From: Candidatus Obscuribacterales bacterium | GTDB taxonomy: Bacteria; Cyanobacteriota; Vampirovibrionia; Obscuribacterales; Obscuribacteraceae | DNA: 64,000 bases | Reading direction: 5' to 3' | Assembly (NCBI GenBank): GCA_019750335.1 | Contig: JAIEOQ010000008.1 | Span: 434,001-498,000 of the forward strand | In this document: positions 1 through 8,730 of the stretch, piece after piece | How positions within the stretch are numbered: the first letter of the stretch is position 1 | Layout of the letters: every line of letters starts with the position of its first letter | Notes under the pieces: model-generated | Database searches by the model: none | What the model was told of the DNA's origin: nothing | What the model saw: only the letters and a program-made list of their open reading frames with translations | Program-made: the position numbers and the translations under genes

Positions 1-311
1 CTGCACTGTCCATTGGCGAAACGCATGCGGACGAGATCCGCCAAAGTTTCACCGTGATCTTGAGCGCATGCCGACGCATGATTGTCGGACTGAGCGCCGT
101 ACGAAATCACCGGCATGTACTTCTCGGCAGGATTACCGACCTTGCGTAAAATGAGCGTGGCAATGATGCGGTTAACCCGCCACGCCCGCTCAAGCGACGC
201 CGGCCAATTACGACCGCAAGTACCGCAAGTAATACCCTGCTCGGTGCGAGCCGCGCGCGACTCATCACCGTCATGACCCAGTGACGGGCCAACCGGACAA
301 GAAACACACAT
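1..311 (-). CDS. Partial zinc-ribbon protein (3' end beyond window)
   Basis: The open frame runs from ATG at 311 to the window edge with no stop, so about 103 residues are visible and the C-terminus is missing. An AAGGAG ribosome site lies just upstream (complement of 321-326). Two CxxC pairs, Cys2/Cys5 and Cys29/Cys32, suggest a small zinc ribbon at the extreme N-terminus, followed by a mixed helical segment starting near residue 40. I do not recognise the family. An alternative frame starting at 307 is shorter and lacks a ribosome site at the right distance. Confidence 0.6.
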   Translation of the reverse strand, partial: MCVSCPVGPSLGHDGDESRAARTEQGITCGTCGRNWPASLERAWRVNRIIATLILRKVGNPAEKYMPVISYGAQSDNHASACAQDHGETLADLVRMRFANGQC

Positions 312-726
312 ACTTAACTCTCCTTCTATGCAGGACGCAAAAAGCTTTCTGTTCAAACGTGCCAAGAAACTTGCAGAATCCCCAACCACAAAAATGGTTC
401 GTCGCGATGTGCTTTTGACTTGATGGGATATGCGTTAGTTGCTTATGGACGCCTAATACAGAAAAAGAGAACTTAAGTACAACTTATAAATATGCCTAGT
501 CCCATAGCAATAAGTACGGGCTTATCTGTAGGGATATGACACAAAAGGCGCTTGAAAGCCGTCAACAGTACGACCAACAGGCATAGAACTACTACAGTAT
601 TGGTTTTTCAAAATACGCGAATGTTATTTTTGGGGTAGCCAGACAGTGCAAATGACATCTTTGCGTGTCATTTATGGCTTGCGGTTAATACGCAAATTCC
701 TGAACTGGCGCCTTCGCGAGGCTTTC
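312..726. other. AT-rich intergenic region, probable promoter of the minus-strand gene
   Basis: No gene is supported here. The region is AT-rich. On the minus strand near 480-505 it carries GGCATATTTATAAGTTG, which resembles the CATATAGT-type promoter-like motif seen elsewhere in the window. That would give the partial gene ending at 311 a leader of roughly 170 nt. Confidence 0.3.
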
Positions 727-942
727 CTAAGTCACTTTAATCTCAACTATCTTTTTGCTTAGCGCTTTTGCTCCGCTAGCTCTGCAAGCCACTTCTCCGG
801 AAATAGCATTGAGAAGCTGAAACAAACGCTCCAGCTCCGACTTGTCAAACTGTTTATCGCCAGAGCTTTTCACTAGAGTGACCGCGTTTCTACTTTTTCT
901 TTTTCGCGAAAACTTATTTAGCTTCTTCTTGATTAACCACAT
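727..942 (-). CDS. Possible small basic protein, unknown
   Basis: This is a 71-residue frame from an ATG at 942. The same frame can also start at 990, but it would then overlap the divergent protease gene. The N-terminus is very basic (WLIKKKLNKFSRKRKSR). The C-terminal half looks like a genuine amphipathic helix followed by a strand (SELERLFQLLNAI, KKIVEIKVT). There is no strong ribosome site and no recognised family. It could be spurious. Confidence 0.3.
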   Translation of the reverse strand: MWLIKKKLNKFSRKRKSRNAVTLVKSSGDKQFDKSELERLFQLLNAISGEVACRASGAKALSKKIVEIKVT

Positions 943-969
943 AAGTCTTAGGACTAGCAAAGGCTCTTC

Positions 970-2763
970 ATGATTCGCTCCAGTGAACATCTCGTTGGCG
1001 AACAGCTAAGCTCGGACCTATCTTCAGTCGAACCGAAACAACCTTATCTTGCCGCCATACATGCCCTCTCCAGTCATATAGGTGGTCTGGAAGCTTTCTT
1101 TGATGAAAACGGCCGCCTGCGCACGCTGACAACTAGCGACGCTCAAGGCTTATTTACCGAACCGTGCAAAGGTCTTACTAGCGAAGCTTATGCTTCGCGT
1201 TTTATCAATGCACCGGCGGTCATTCGTGCTCTTGGTTTGCGCCATGCCGAGCTGCTACACACGAACAGTGTCGCTATCCCTAATTTGGGAAAGCGCGTTG
1301 AATTTCGCCAGACACTTACGATAAACAGTCAGACATACCCGGTTCGTGCTGGTTATGTTCACGTTTTCATTAATCGCGATGGCAAGATTTTTCAGGTTAA
1401 CTCAACGGTCCGCCACGGTCGCAAGCCGTCATTCAACAGCAAAAGCATCATCAGCGCCAACGAAGCTTTGGCTAAAGCTCGCCTATCTCTTGACGTAAAA
1501 CAAAGCTTGCGCGAGCGGGCGGAGCTGGTTTTCTCTTCCCACAACGGCAAAATCGAGCCGGTGTACGAAGTGACGATTACAACCGAGAATCCACGCCGGG
1601 TAGTTTTAGTGCTTGTCCGGGCAATCAATGGACAGGTCGTACACCGGACTAACAAACTGCGAACCGAGGCTTCAGCAAAGATCGTCCTCGGTTCGTCCCG
1701 CCGCCGCCAACGCCGCAAGCCAACCACCCCCGACATCAACCAGAGTGTCACAACTCCTGTACCCACAGGCAAAACCTTTTTGCGCATTCCCGATCCGAAC
1801 GCAAATTTGTTGAACCAGATCCACGAAGTCGTGCTTAACATGCTGCCTGATCGTAGCGTGCTTAAAAACGATAACTGCATCATTTATCTGGGTAGCAGCA
1901 AAAAAGAAGTGCGGGCAAAATCCGACGGCAGCTTCCTCTACACTCACGGTGAAGCGGAGTTTGCCGCCGTCACCACCTTTTTTGCTTTCAACGCCCAGAT
2001 GGAGCTTTACAAAAGCTGGGGCATGACTCCGCCCACAGAGCCAATTCCGATTTATGTCAACGACCCGAACGTTCGCGACAATGCTTATTTCGATCCCGAA
2101 GCTTACGAGATTCATCTCGGAATTGGTAGCGGCTTACCACGCGGGTTGACACGCAACATCGCTTACGATCTGGGCGTCACCTGGCATGAGAATGGTCATC
2201 ATGTGGTGTTTTTACAAACTCCAGGACAAGATCTGCCCGGAGCTGAAGGCGGCGCCATTCACGAATCCATGGGCGATGTGCTTGGCGATCTGCTGATGGA
2301 TTTCTGGTTTCGCTTGACCTACGGCAACGAGCTCAAAGCAACCTTAACCAACAACGATGTGGATAAGGATACGCGAGTAATCGGCAAATACGCCTTACCG
2401 CCCAACGGCATTCGCATTCAGAAAAACAAAAAGCGTACGCCGCAAGACAAAACCGGCGAACCCCACGACGACGGACTGATCTCCGGCGGCGCCAAAGCCG
2501 ATCTGCTTGTAGCCATGGCTACGCAAAAGGGCGCGGATCTGAAAAAAGCATTGGAAGATTTCGGCAAGATCACCCTGGCAGCTCTTACCTTGGTACCGGC
2601 TCACAAAGTCAGTTTCCAGGATCTGCTCAAAGCATATTTAACCGCGGATCAACAGCTCAATGCTGCAGCCAACAAAGATTTGATTACCAAGTCTTTCGGC
2701 GACCACGGCATTGTTCTGAAAAACGCCAATCGTCATATGCCGCCTTTGATTGTGATTAAATAA
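970..2763 (+). CDS. Thermolysin-like (M4/gluzincin) metalloprotease with FTP-type propeptide
   Basis: This is a 597-residue zinc peptidase. The catalytic motif HENGH is at residues 406-410. The third zinc ligand is Glu432 in AIHESMGD, with Asp436 four residues later, which is the gluzincin ExxxD pattern of the M4 family. Residues ~90-230 resemble the FTP/PepSY propeptide module of thermolysins and fungalysins. A basic linker (GSSRRRQRRKP, 241-251) separates it from the catalytic domain and may be the maturation site. No clear signal peptide is visible at the chosen ATG, which is unusual for this normally exported family; either export is non-classical or the true start differs. It could equally be labelled M36-like, but the HESMGD context favours M4. 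Confidence 0.8.
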   Translation: MIRSSEHLVGEQLSSDLSSVEPKQPYLAAIHALSSHIGGLEAFFDENGRLRTLTTSDAQGLFTEPCKGLTSEAYASRFINAPAVIRALGLRHAELLHTNSVAIPNLGKRVEFRQTLTINSQTYPVRAGYVHVFINRDGKIFQVNSTVRHGRKPSFNSKSIISANEALAKARLSLDVKQSLRERAELVFSSHNGKIEPVYEVTITTENPRRVVLVLVRAINGQVVHRTNKLRTEASAKIVLGSSRRRQRRKPTTPDINQSVTTPVPTGKTFLRIPDPNANLLNQIHEVVLNMLPDRSVLKNDNCIIYLGSSKKEVRAKSDGSFLYTHGEAEFAAVTTFFAFNAQMELYKSWGMTPPTEPIPIYVNDPNVRDNAYFDPEAYEIHLGIGSGLPRGLTRNIAYDLGVTWHENGHHVVFLQTPGQDLPGAEGGAIHESMGDVLGDLLMDFWFRLTYGNELKATLTNNDVDKDTRVIGKYALPPNGIRIQKNKKRTPQDKTGEPHDDGLISGGAKADLLVAMATQKGADLKKALEDFGKITLAALTLVPAHKVSFQDLLKAYLTADQQLNAAANKDLITKSFGDHGIVLKNANRHMPPLIVIK

Positions 2764-2794
2764 AGGCGCGCAGAAAGAAACAGGCGGATAATCT

Positions 2795-3397
2795 TTGAAA
2801 CTTCTTGTTTTCGACATGGGTCATGTTTTCATAGACTTTGAATGGGACGAAGTCTGCGCCGGATTCTGCCGGGCTAGCGGTCGCAGCCCGGCAGAACTGA
2901 AAGCAGGGATGAACCATGTCGCACAACTTGGTTACGAAAGCGGCAAAGTAAGCACACAAGTTTTTTTAGCTGAGCTGAATAATTTGCTCGGCATAACAAT
3001 GGGAGTGGATCAGTTTAGCGAACTCTGGGTAAGAACATTTCGCGAAAACCAAGAGATGGCTAGACTGCTTGCTCACTTAAAAACCCAACGTCCGCTTTGC
3101 CTGCTTTCCAATACGAATGAAGTGCATTACGAACATCTGCAAAAAGAATTTGATGTCGAACGACATTTCGACGAAATAGTCTTAAGCTACAAAGTCGGTC
3201 TGGTTAAGCCAGATCCCTTGATTTACGAGGAAGTATTGCAACGCAGCGGAATACCTGCCGAACATTGTCTTTTCATTGATGATCTGGAAGCCAATGTAGC
3301 TGCCGCTCGCCAAGTAGGCATGCAAGCGATTCAATTTCAAGGCGTAGCAAACTTAAAAGCTGAACTGAGTAAGTTTGGCTTAAATACCGAGCTTTAA
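2795..3397 (+). CDS. HAD-superfamily phosphatase (subfamily IA, YihX-like)
   Basis: A 200-residue HAD hydrolase. Motif I is VFDMGHVFIDF with nucleophile Asp7. The second Asp of the usual DxD is Gly, as in the YihX/DxGxV branch. Motif II is LLSNTNE, the motif III lysine is in VGLVKPDP, and motif IV is FIDDLEANV. The cap is the short helical C1 type. The start is a TTG at 2795 with GGCGG about 8 nt upstream. Expected reaction: hydrolysis of a small phosphate ester, probably a sugar phosphate; the substrate cannot be read from sequence. The gene follows the protease by 31 bp and may be co-transcribed with it. Confidence 0.85.
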   Translation: MKLLVFDMGHVFIDFEWDEVCAGFCRASGRSPAELKAGMNHVAQLGYESGKVSTQVFLAELNNLLGITMGVDQFSELWVRTFRENQEMARLLAHLKTQRPLCLLSNTNEVHYEHLQKEFDVERHFDEIVLSYKVGLVKPDPLIYEEVLQRSGIPAEHCLFIDDLEANVAAARQVGMQAIQFQGVANLKAELSKFGLNTEL

Positions 3398-3433
3398 CCC
3401 AGCCTCAACAGACCATCAACCGGAGCAAAATTT

Positions 3434-3862
3434 ATGGTTCTCACCGATTCCATACAGCTCTTCTATCCGACAGCGCTTGCCAAAGCGCTTGATCTAGCCC
3501 GTGTCGGCTTCCACTTGGACGATCTGCCCCGCAGTCCATTTGTCGGCGAGCTGAAATGTTACACGAACAAGTTTTCTGCTTTAGCTTCAATCAACCGTGT
3601 GCCGCAACCGCCGGGACAAGAGACTCTCCTGGTAGTAATCACCATCGAGGACCCTCTAGTGATCCAGCAATTACGTCAGCTGGCACCGGAAATTTTCGAC
3701 GGTCACGTGGAAGCCACCCTGTCTGACGCCGCCCAAGAGCTTCTTTCGGCAGAGAATGCTCGTTTCACAATTGAAGCGGCACCAGGAAACGATCTCTCGC
3801 GTTCAACACGAGACATGCTGCGCACTGTCGGCGAAGAAGCGCATCGCGACACTTGGTTCTAA
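3434..3862 (+). CDS. Hypothetical protein, 142 aa
   Basis: The protein starts at an ATG with GGAG 8-10 nt upstream and lies 36 bp after the HAD gene. A strong intrinsic terminator follows directly, so it is the last gene of this small plus-strand unit. The sequence is soluble, alpha/beta and ends in DTWF. No family, transmembrane segment or catalytic motif is recognised. The coding character is convincing (consistent codon use, ribosome site, terminator). Confidence 0.65.
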   Translation: MVLTDSIQLFYPTALAKALDLARVGFHLDDLPRSPFVGELKCYTNKFSALASINRVPQPPGQETLLVVITIEDPLVIQQLRQLAPEIFDGHVEATLSDAAQELLSAENARFTIEAAPGNDLSRSTRDMLRTVGEEAHRDTWF

Positions 3863-3874
3863 ACTTTCAGCAGA

Positions 3875-3927
3875 AGCGGACGACTTTGTCAGGGCTCTAA
3901 AACCCTGATGATTTCGTCCGCTTTTTT
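3875..3927 (+). terminator. Intrinsic terminator
   Basis: The outer stem AGCGGACGA / TCGTCCGCT encloses an inner stem TCAGGG / CCCTGA. A TTTTTT tract follows. It closes the protease-HAD-hypothetical unit. Confidence 0.9.
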
Positions 3928-4185
3928 AGCTTTTTCGCATTTTAAATTGTCTTCTAGCAAATATGTAGCGCTAACTTTGTCAAAAACGAAAGTACGTGAT
4001 CCACGCTAAAAGCGTCTTTAAGGCTTGCTTCTACAGCTCAAAAAAGCATAGGCAGTAATTACAACGCGCAGCAACAAGCAAAAGAGATCAGAACAAACTC
4101 AAACAGCTTTGCCCCAGAACAAACGCTAAAACGCTCACTTTGCTTGAGTGCGTTGTTCGTCTGTACTAACTCAAGGATGAGTGTA

Positions 4186-4383
4186 ATGAATCGACCTAGG
4201 ATGAACAACTTCGGCCCCCACGACGACCATGATCGCTACGACCACGACGGATACGATCGCGACGGTTTTGACCGTGATGGCTATGATCGCAACGGATACG
4301 ATCGCGATGGTTACGATCAAAACGGCTATGACAATGACGGCTACAGTCGAGATTCCATCGACTTCGGTGACGAAGTGAGCTAA
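4186..4383 (+). CDS. Low-complexity Y-D-x-D-G pentapeptide-repeat protein
   Basis: A 65-residue acidic protein. After a short N-terminus it consists of about eight consecutive five-residue units of form [YF]-D-x-[DN]-G, including YDHDG, YDRDG, FDRDG, YDRNG and YDNDG. The Asp/Asn-Gly spacing recalls Ca2+-binding loops, but no helix partners for an EF-hand are visible. The ATG at 4186 is chosen because AAGGA sits 8 nt upstream; an in-frame TTG at 4144 and an ATG at 4177 are less well placed. A long hairpin follows. Function unknown; metal binding or phase-separating behaviour is inference only. Confidence 0.6.
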   Translation: MNRPRMNNFGPHDDHDRYDHDGYDRDGFDRDGYDRNGYDRDGYDQNGYDNDGYSRDSIDFGDEVS

Positions 4384-4392
4384 ACGTTTTTC

Positions 4393-4439
4393 GTCAGGTT
4401 TGCCGGCAAAACATTTCTATGTCAGCCGGCGAACCTGAC
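4393..4439 (+). terminator. Long hairpin after the repeat-protein gene
   Basis: 15-bp arms GTCAGGTTTGCCGGC and GCCGGCGAACCTGAC (one G-U pair) enclose a 17-nt loop. No T-tract follows, so it may be a weak terminator or a 3'-end stabiliser. Confidence 0.5.
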
Positions 4440-4600
4440 TCTTCGCGCTAACTGGACAATGCCGAAGCGTTGTCATTAAGCAAATCAAATGGCCAAGACC
4501 GTGCAATAGAGCAACAAACAACTTTGCCGAGAGTTATGAATGTCTTTTTTGCCATCCATTCCTAACCCACCTAAATTCAGGCTTCGGCAAGGAGTATGTA

Positions 4601-4846
4601 ATGAATACGTTTTTGGATATCTGCAATTCAGCGCTGACGGCTTTTATCAATGTTTATATCATTGGCGGCATGGTCGCCGGATCCCTGGTGCTTATCTGGT
4701 ACATCGGGCGCTGCATTTTTTCCGGAAGCAAGACTGTGTGCTCAAGCACTACGGGCTCGAGCACTGCGGACACAGCCAGTACTGACGCCGCAATCTCGAC
4801 TATGAATTCAATCATCGAGATGAATAACAATTCGATTTCCGGCTAG
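4601..4846 (+). CDS. Small single-pass membrane protein
   Basis: An 81-residue protein. The ATG is preceded by AAGGAG at 7 nt. Residues ~12-38 form one long hydrophobic segment (INVYIIGGMVAGSLVLIWYIG). It is followed by a Cys-containing turn and a Ser/Thr/Asn-rich tail (residues 44-81). A different-frame ATG at 4540 overlaps it but has no ribosome site. No family recognised. A perfect hairpin follows at 4867-4896. Confidence 0.6.
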   Translation: MNTFLDICNSALTAFINVYIIGGMVAGSLVLIWYIGRCIFSGSKTVCSSTTGSSTADTASTDAAISTMNSIIEMNNNSISG

Positions 4847-4866
4847 AACACGATAATTTGGCCAAA

Positions 4867-4896
4867 CTCGCGACGTCGTGGTTCGGACGTCGCGAG
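4867..4896 (+). terminator. Perfect 11-bp hairpin, terminator-like
   Basis: CTCGCGACGTC and GACGTCGCGAG flank an 8-nt loop. No T-tract follows. Confidence 0.45.
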
Positions 4897-5018
4897 AAAG
4901 ATGAAATCGATTAAAGTTATCCACGCCACCCGTATCTATATTTTTTGGATCTCTTTTATATAGTATAGTCGTATACGCAAACACCGCGAAGAATATCTAC
5001 GCAAGCCACTTTCGGTGG

Positions 5019-5046
5019 TTTGCGTTATGCCCAATCGTGATATAAT
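5019..5046 (+). promoter_or_regulatory. Extended -10 promoter for the PLP enzyme operon
   Basis: TGATATAAT at 5038-5046 is a perfect extended -10 element; TTTGCG at about 5019 is a weak -35. A second promoter-like site, two overlapping TATAGT copies, lies at 4959-4969. An 11-bp hairpin (about 5000-5026) sits between them. Confidence 0.5.
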
Positions 5047-5086
5047 GAAGGCTGGATGGGAGAGTCCGCCTGATCAAACATCAGGG

Positions 5087-6502
5087 ATGGACTCAAAAAG
5101 AAAACAGAGAGCTATAAGCTACTTGACCCATAAAACATCCACCTCATTAACAAAAGGGTCCGGCACTAAAGTCCCGCAGGCTCAATTTTTTTCCGCCGCT
5201 ATTGAAGCCCATATAGAACAAGAACGCGCTTCTTTTCATACGCCCGGACACAAGGGCAGAACCTGGCGCCAAGATCTGACCGAGCTCCCCGGACTGGATA
5301 CACTTTCTTCTCCCGAGGGAATTATCGCCAACTTGCAAGAGCGCGCCGCCGAACTTTGGGGAGCGCAAGCTTCGTACATTTCAGTGAACGGCGCTTCGGC
5401 AGCTCTTTGTGGAGCAATAATTGCTTCAGCTAATCGTGGAAGTTCAATATTGTTGCCGCGCAATGTTCATCGCTCGGCAATCAACGCTGTAATTATCAGC
5501 GGCTTAAACCCAATCTGGCTTGAGCCAGAATGGGACAGTCACTGGGGTCTCTGGGGCGAAGTAAATCCGAAGAGCGTTAAAGCCGCCCTGGAAAAAGCCG
5601 AAGCAACACCTGCTGCTGTTGTTATCACTTCGCCAACTTACGCCGGCAAATTAAGCGATATTCGAACGATTGCCAATCTTTGCAAAGAGTACGGCACTTT
5701 ACTGATTGTCGATGAAGCTCATGGCACACATTTAGCTTTCACAGAACAAAGCCAGCTGGCAGCCTTAGCTTGCGGTGCTGATTTCTGCGCTCAATCTTTT
5801 CACAAAACACTCGGCGCCCCAACACAAACCGGACTTTTGCATTTGAGCAAAGATTGCCCGGTGAGCAAAGCTGAGGTTCAAGCAGCAATGAACCTTTTAC
5901 AATCTTCAAGCCCAAGCTACTTTTTTATGTGCGGTATCGAACATTCGCTGAACGAAATCGAACAAGTCACCTTGGCAAAAATTGAAAAAATGGCATTAAA
6001 TCTCAGCCAAGAGCTAAGCAAAATTGCCGGATTGGAAATTTACGGACAAAATAGCACCGCCCACCAAGATACACTTCACATCTTAGTGAATGCCCGAGGA
6101 ATCAGTGCCGAAACCTTACACGAAGCGCTTTGTCGTCAAGGAATTTTTGCCGAAGCCATTCTTGGCAAAGGCATTCTTTTAATGTTAGGCACGGGCACAT
6201 TACAAACAGATTGCAGTCAACTAGTGCAAGCATTTCAAGAAATCATCGCTAAAACCCCAGCAAACGGTAAAATCGTCCCCGAACCAAAACCTCAGTTTGG
6301 TGAGCAGATATTGAACCCACGCAAAGCATTCTTTATGAAAAAAAGAGAGACGAGCGCTCGCCTCTCGGATGGCTGCATTGCCGGAGATTGGCTTGCACCC
6401 TGCCCGCCCGGTATGCCAATTCTGGTACCGGGACAAAAAATTACCGGCACGAATATAATCCAATCTTTGCCGGATAAGTTGAATGTAGTCGTAGAGTCCT
6501 AA
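5087..6502 (+). CDS. Orn/Lys/Arg decarboxylase-family PLP enzyme (aminotransferase fold)
   Basis: Fold-type I PLP enzyme of the short, response-regulator-free decarboxylase class found in cyanobacteria and Firmicutes. From Met at 5087: HTPGHKG at ~51-57, VDEAHG at ~208-213 and SFHKTLGAPTQ with the Schiff-base lysine at ~240. The C-terminal domain carries the usual CPPGMPILVPG. Likely a basic amino acid decarboxylase feeding polyamine synthesis; the substrate is not determined. The frame is open from a GTG at 5015, but that lies upstream of the best -10 (5041-5046), so an ATG at 5045 or 5087 is more plausible. Fifteen bp separate it from the AAA-R3H gene, indicating an operon. Confidence 0.8.
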   Translation: MDSKRKQRAISYLTHKTSTSLTKGSGTKVPQAQFFSAAIEAHIEQERASFHTPGHKGRTWRQDLTELPGLDTLSSPEGIIANLQERAAELWGAQASYISVNGASAALCGAIIASANRGSSILLPRNVHRSAINAVIISGLNPIWLEPEWDSHWGLWGEVNPKSVKAALEKAEATPAAVVITSPTYAGKLSDIRTIANLCKEYGTLLIVDEAHGTHLAFTEQSQLAALACGADFCAQSFHKTLGAPTQTGLLHLSKDCPVSKAEVQAAMNLLQSSSPSYFFMCGIEHSLNEIEQVTLAKIEKMALNLSQELSKIAGLEIYGQNSTAHQDTLHILVNARGISAETLHEALCRQGIFAEAILGKGILLMLGTGTLQTDCSQLVQAFQEIIAKTPANGKIVPEPKPQFGEQILNPRKAFFMKKRETSARLSDGCIAGDWLAPCPPGMPILVPGQKITGTNIIQSLPDKLNVVVES

Positions 6503-6517
6503 ATCAAGGAGACCGTC

Positions 6518-8122
6518 ATGGACCAAATCCCACCAGCTGACGACCTGAGCGCACTGCTTTCGATCTTCCCGGAAAAGATCAGAGCGGAGTTCGAGGCTAA
6601 CTCAGACGGACTAATTGAAGTGGTTATGGACCTTGGCCGCAAGCCGGAAGCACGCTATATCGACAAAACTCGCCGCTCAGTTTCTCAACACCCGATCACT
6701 CAAGCAGAAATTGATTATGCAGTAGAGCGAGTCGGCGCTTTCAGTGGCGACAACAGAGCGGGCATCGAACGCACTCTACACCGCATCTCTTGCATCCGCA
6801 ATCGCACCGGCAAAGTAATCGGCTTAACTTGCAGGATCGGACGCGCAGTTAGCGGCACGATTAACGTAATTGCCGACCTAGTTGAATCAGGTAAATCAAT
6901 CCTCTTTCTTGGACCGCCAGGGGTGGGCAAAACAACTAAACTGCGCGAGATGGCTCGTGTTCTATCCGATGAAATCGGCAAACGGGTAATCATCATTGAT
7001 ACTTCAAACGAAATTGCCGGCGACGGCGATGTGCCGCACCCGGCAATCGGATCTTCGCGCCGGATGCAAGTTTCGCATCCGGAAAAACAACACGCCGTAA
7101 TGATTGAAGCAGTCGAGAATCACACACCGGAAGTAATCGTAATCGATGAAATCGGTACCGAAGAAGAAGCTGCCGCCGCCAGAACCATCGCCGAAAGAGG
7201 CGTACAACTAATCGGTACGGCTCACGGTAACGCTTTAGAAAACCTGCTGAAAAACCCGACTTTAGTTGATTTAATCGGCGGTATTCAAACAGTTACTTTA
7301 GGTGACGACGAGGCTCGCCGTCGCGGAACGCAAAAGACAGTTCTCGAACGAGCGACACAACCGACTTTTGAAATTTGTGTCGAGATTATCGATCGCCAAA
7401 CACTGGCAGTGCATAAAACAGTAGCTGATTCGGTCGATCAACTTCTACGCGGCTGGAAGATCCATCCGGAAATCCGTCGTCGCGACGAATCCACCGGCTC
7501 TTTTGCCGTTGTTCGCCCGGAAACCAAAGTGATCACCAACGCAGCCGAGACAGGCGGCGAGCAAGAAGTTGCTGGTTGGCCGCAACCGCAATACGATAAG
7601 GATACATACTTAAAAATCTATCCTTATGCCGTAAGCAAAGGCTTGCTCGAAAGAGTAGTTAAAACTCTCAGCTTGCCGGCTGAAGTAGTCAAAACAATTG
7701 ATGAAGCCGATGCTATCCTCGCTTTGCGTAGCTACGCCCGAGCCGGCGCTAAGATTTATTCTTTAGCCGAAGCTAAGCAAATTCCGGTTTATGTAGTGAA
7801 GAGCAACAATATGCCGCAAATTCAGAAAGCTTTACGTGAAGCATTGCATCTGGATACCGAAATATTTTCTCTTTCCGAAAATGCCGCCGACATTGTCGAC
7901 GAAACCGAAATTGCTCTGGAAGAAGCACGCCAAGCTATAACCATGGTAATCAATCGCCAGGAACCGATGGAGCTAGCTCCACGCAAAGCTTACATCCGGC
8001 GCCTGCAACATCAATTGGTCGAACGTTTCAATTTGACCAGCCGCAGCGTCGGTGACGAGCCGATGCGACGCTTGCGCATCTTGCCGCCGGCAAACAGCCA
8101 GAGCAAAGTTCAATACATGTAA
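6518..8122 (+). CDS. AAA ATPase with R3H domain (Ycf45-like)
   Basis: A 534-residue protein starting at an ATG with AAGGAG at an ideal distance. Residues ~60-300 form a SpoIIIAA/Ycf45-type ATPase: Walker A GPPGVGKTT at 132-140, Walker B VIVIDEIGT near 206-214. The C-terminal ~45 residues match an R3H single-strand nucleic acid-binding domain (RKAYIRRLQHQL then SVGDEPMRRLRI). This architecture is characteristic of cyanobacteria and plastids, and is the main hint to the lineage. Role: nucleic-acid-associated ATPase, details unknown. Second gene of the operon with the PLP enzyme. Confidence 0.85.
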   Translation: MDQIPPADDLSALLSIFPEKIRAEFEANSDGLIEVVMDLGRKPEARYIDKTRRSVSQHPITQAEIDYAVERVGAFSGDNRAGIERTLHRISCIRNRTGKVIGLTCRIGRAVSGTINVIADLVESGKSILFLGPPGVGKTTKLREMARVLSDEIGKRVIIIDTSNEIAGDGDVPHPAIGSSRRMQVSHPEKQHAVMIEAVENHTPEVIVIDEIGTEEEAAAARTIAERGVQLIGTAHGNALENLLKNPTLVDLIGGIQTVTLGDDEARRRGTQKTVLERATQPTFEICVEIIDRQTLAVHKTVADSVDQLLRGWKIHPEIRRRDESTGSFAVVRPETKVITNAAETGGEQEVAGWPQPQYDKDTYLKIYPYAVSKGLLERVVKTLSLPAEVVKTIDEADAILALRSYARAGAKIYSLAEAKQIPVYVVKSNNMPQIQKALREALHLDTEIFSLSENAADIVDETEIALEEARQAITMVINRQEPMELAPRKAYIRRLQHQLVERFNLTSRSVGDEPMRRLRILPPANSQSKVQYM

Positions 8123-8134
8123 TCAGCAAAAGAA

Positions 8135-8166
8135 AAGCGCCACCATCACCGCAGATAGTGGCGCTT
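8135..8166. terminator. Hairpin between convergent genes
   Basis: AAGCGCCAC and GTGGCGCTT around a 14-nt loop lie between the AAA-R3H gene and the convergent minus-strand gene. No long T-tract follows. Confidence 0.55.
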
Positions 8167-8196
8167 ACCAGCTAGGTTCATGTACGGAAAAATGTT

Positions 8197-8592
8197 TTAA
8201 ACGTATCTCTGATCGTTGAGCTTTTGATCAGCTAACACCTTTTGCAGGCGGCTTTCAATATGGGCAACAGCGCCTTGAGTGAGAGCTGTCTTGCTGTCAT
8301 TTTCTTTAATCAGAGCAGCCGTGTCTTTAGGAGTCATGGTTTTTACAGACTCGGCAAACTGTGCCAGCAATTCTTTGCCTTTTTCACCGGCATATGAAAG
8401 CCAACCGCTCTCTTTGCCTTCTTCAGTCTCTTTCATCGGACCGAAAGCTTCGACAGCACTTTTGTAAGCTTGTTCATTGGAAGAAGGAGCTTCATTTGTT
8501 TCAGCCTGTAGCTTGGCATTATCTACTTTATTTTCTACGTTATCCTTTCCTTCGAAAGGAACATTTGCGTTATCGCCACCCTTAGTACTCAT
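8197..8592 (-). CDS. Hypothetical hydrophilic protein, 131 aa
   Basis: The start is set at the ATG at 8592, preceded by TTGGGGG. The frame is open to 8679 but that extension has no ribosome site. The protein is acidic and Asn/Glu/Lys-rich with a disordered first 50 residues. Two helices follow, around GKELLAQFAESVKTM and AHIESRLQKVLADQ. No family recognised. Confidence 0.55.
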   Translation of the reverse strand: MSTKGGDNANVPFEGKDNVENKVDNAKLQAETNEAPSSNEQAYKSAVEAFGPMKETEEGKESGWLSYAGEKGKELLAQFAESVKTMTPKDTAALIKENDSKTALTQGAVAHIESRLQKVLADQKLNDQRYV

Positions 8593-8730
8593 ACGACCCC
8601 CAATCATGCCTATATTTAGTTTGCACCAACACCGATTTATTTGCCAGTCTCGCGAAACCGATCTGTTTCGCATCAACACATTCGATGTTAAAGGGCGAAA
8701 TTAACACCGTCAATTCAACGCATCTCATTC

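Noticed and set aside
5015..5086. Upstream GTG start for the PLP enzyme
   Set aside because: Located upstream of the perfect extended -10 (5038-5046) and without a ribosome site.
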